Positions 14,170 to 14,524 of a DNA stretch of 14,524 bases are shown in pieces. How positions within the stretch are numbered: position 1 is the first letter of the stretch; the number at the start of each line of letters is the position of its first letter. The stretch lies in the NCBI GenBank assembly GCA_964452575.1, contig CAYVMN010000121.1:1-14524 (forward strand), in the 5' to 3' direction. A model generated the notes under the pieces. The model did not search any database. It was not told the origin of the DNA and saw nothing but the letters and a program-made list of their open reading frames with translations. The position numbers and the translations under genes were made by a program. The stretch comes from CAYVMN01 sp964452575. GTDB taxonomy: Bacteria > Desulfobacterota > DSM-4660 > Desulfatiglandales > Desulfatiglandaceae.

Positions 14170-14463
14170 TCAGACCCGGAAGTGCTCGCCTGTGGCCTTT
14201 CGTTTCCAGCGGACGCGCTGCATGAGGGGATGATTGAGGCGTATTGCGCCGGCCTCCGGGCATTCATCCACACAACATCCATCGTAGTAACACTCCTCTG
14301 GGTAGAGAATGATAGGTGGCCCCCCTTTTTCGGTATTGGGGATCAGGATATCCATCAAGCAGATATGCACGCACCGGTTGCATCCGGTACAGATCTCTGG
14401 GTCAATCAGAATCGGTCGGCCCGGCGTTGGTGGGTTGGGCAGGGCATAAGCTTCATATTCCAT
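14170..14463 (-). CDS. Ferredoxin-like protein with two 4Fe-4S motifs
   Basis: This is a 97-residue electron-transfer protein. The first cluster motif CTGCNRCVHIC (Cys25, 28, 31, 35) is canonical. The second reads CYYDGCCVDECP: the usual second cysteine is Asp61, while an extra cysteine (63) sits before Cys64. The second site may thus hold a 3Fe-4S or an unusually ligated cluster. The tail IRLNHPLMQRVRWKRK is basic and resembles ferredoxins that serve FAD-containing reductases of the AprA/fumarate-reductase type; this resemblance is from memory. The start is ATG behind GGAAGGAAGG. The preceding gene ends 16 bases upstream, so the two are surely co-transcribed and probably form a complex. Confidence 0.88.
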   Translation of the reverse strand: MEYEAYALPNPPTPGRPILIDPEICTGCNRCVHICLMDILIPNTEKGGPPIILYPEECYYDGCCVDECPEAGAIRLNHPLMQRVRWKRKATGEHFRV

Positions 14464-14479
14464 GGGACAACCTTCCTTC

Positions 14480-14524
14480 CTATTGCTGTTTGAGAAAGCC
14501 CCGGTAATCAGGATTGTGCCGCTC
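14480..14524 (-). CDS. C-terminal end of an upstream gene (partial)
   Basis: The last 14 codons read ERHNPDYRGFLKQQ followed by TAG, and the frame runs off the window edge. The close spacing to the ferredoxin gene implies a redox partner. An FAD-binding reductase subunit is the likeliest inference from similar operons, but these few residues cannot prove it. Confidence 0.5.
   Translation of the reverse strand, partial: ERHNPDYRGFLKQQ

Noticed and set aside
1..14524. CRISPR arrays, tRNA or rRNA genes, complete insertion sequences
   Set aside because: No repeat-spacer pattern, tRNA-like cloverleaf, rRNA segment or transposase was found on reading both strands by eye; a tool-based scan was not possible.

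Overview
The window looks like a bacterial chromosome segment of about 50% GC, most likely from an anaerobic Desulfobacterota-type (deltaproteobacterial) organism. This is inferred from gene content: a TAXI-type TRAP transporter next to a ferredoxin gene, a SixA phosphatase carrying VQHG instead of RHG, FMN-dependent TIM-barrel enzymes, a DUF1566 lipoprotein and a sigma-54-type promoter. There is no rRNA or tRNA to confirm it. The segment is a patchwork of unrelated short transcription units with several decayed genes between them.

Left part (1-4.6 kb): a four-unit heptanucleotide repeat is followed by a nitronate-monooxygenase-like FMN enzyme (+). A DUF1566 lipoprotein (-) follows, flanked on both sides by open stretches that read like gene remnants. 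Next comes a compact run of overlapping small reading frames leading into an unrecognised 145-residue helical protein (+), then a dynamin-like GTPase with two membrane segments and its own predicted promoter (+).

Middle part (4.6-9.6 kb): an ammonium transporter gene (amt, +) sits behind a well-formed -24/-12 promoter, which suggests nitrogen-limitation control. On the minus strand follow a frameshifted alpha/beta-hydrolase remnant, sixA, an orphan BMP-family periplasmic binding protein, an LCM-type SAM methyltransferase, and a Phd/YefM-type antitoxin. The antitoxin's VapC-like PIN toxin partner is cut off after 33 codons, right beside the methyltransferase. This middle block shows the clearest signs of gene turnover.

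Right part (9.6-14.5 kb): an FMN-dependent alpha-hydroxy-acid-dehydrogenase-like enzyme (+) has a predicted extended -10 promoter and a leader of about 140 bases. It converges on a minus-strand operon that enters from beyond the right edge: the last codons of an unidentified gene, an 8-Fe-type ferredoxin, a TAXI solute-binding protein, a possible 50-residue small ORF, and a fused 4TM/12TM TRAP permease. This operon is probably an uptake system for an organic acid linked to a redox module. The substrate cannot be read from the sequence.

No complete undescribed system is proven here. The best leads are the coupled small ORFs before the GTPase, the broken toxin-antitoxin pair, the possible small gene inside the TRAP operon, and the sigma-54-driven amt gene without glnK.
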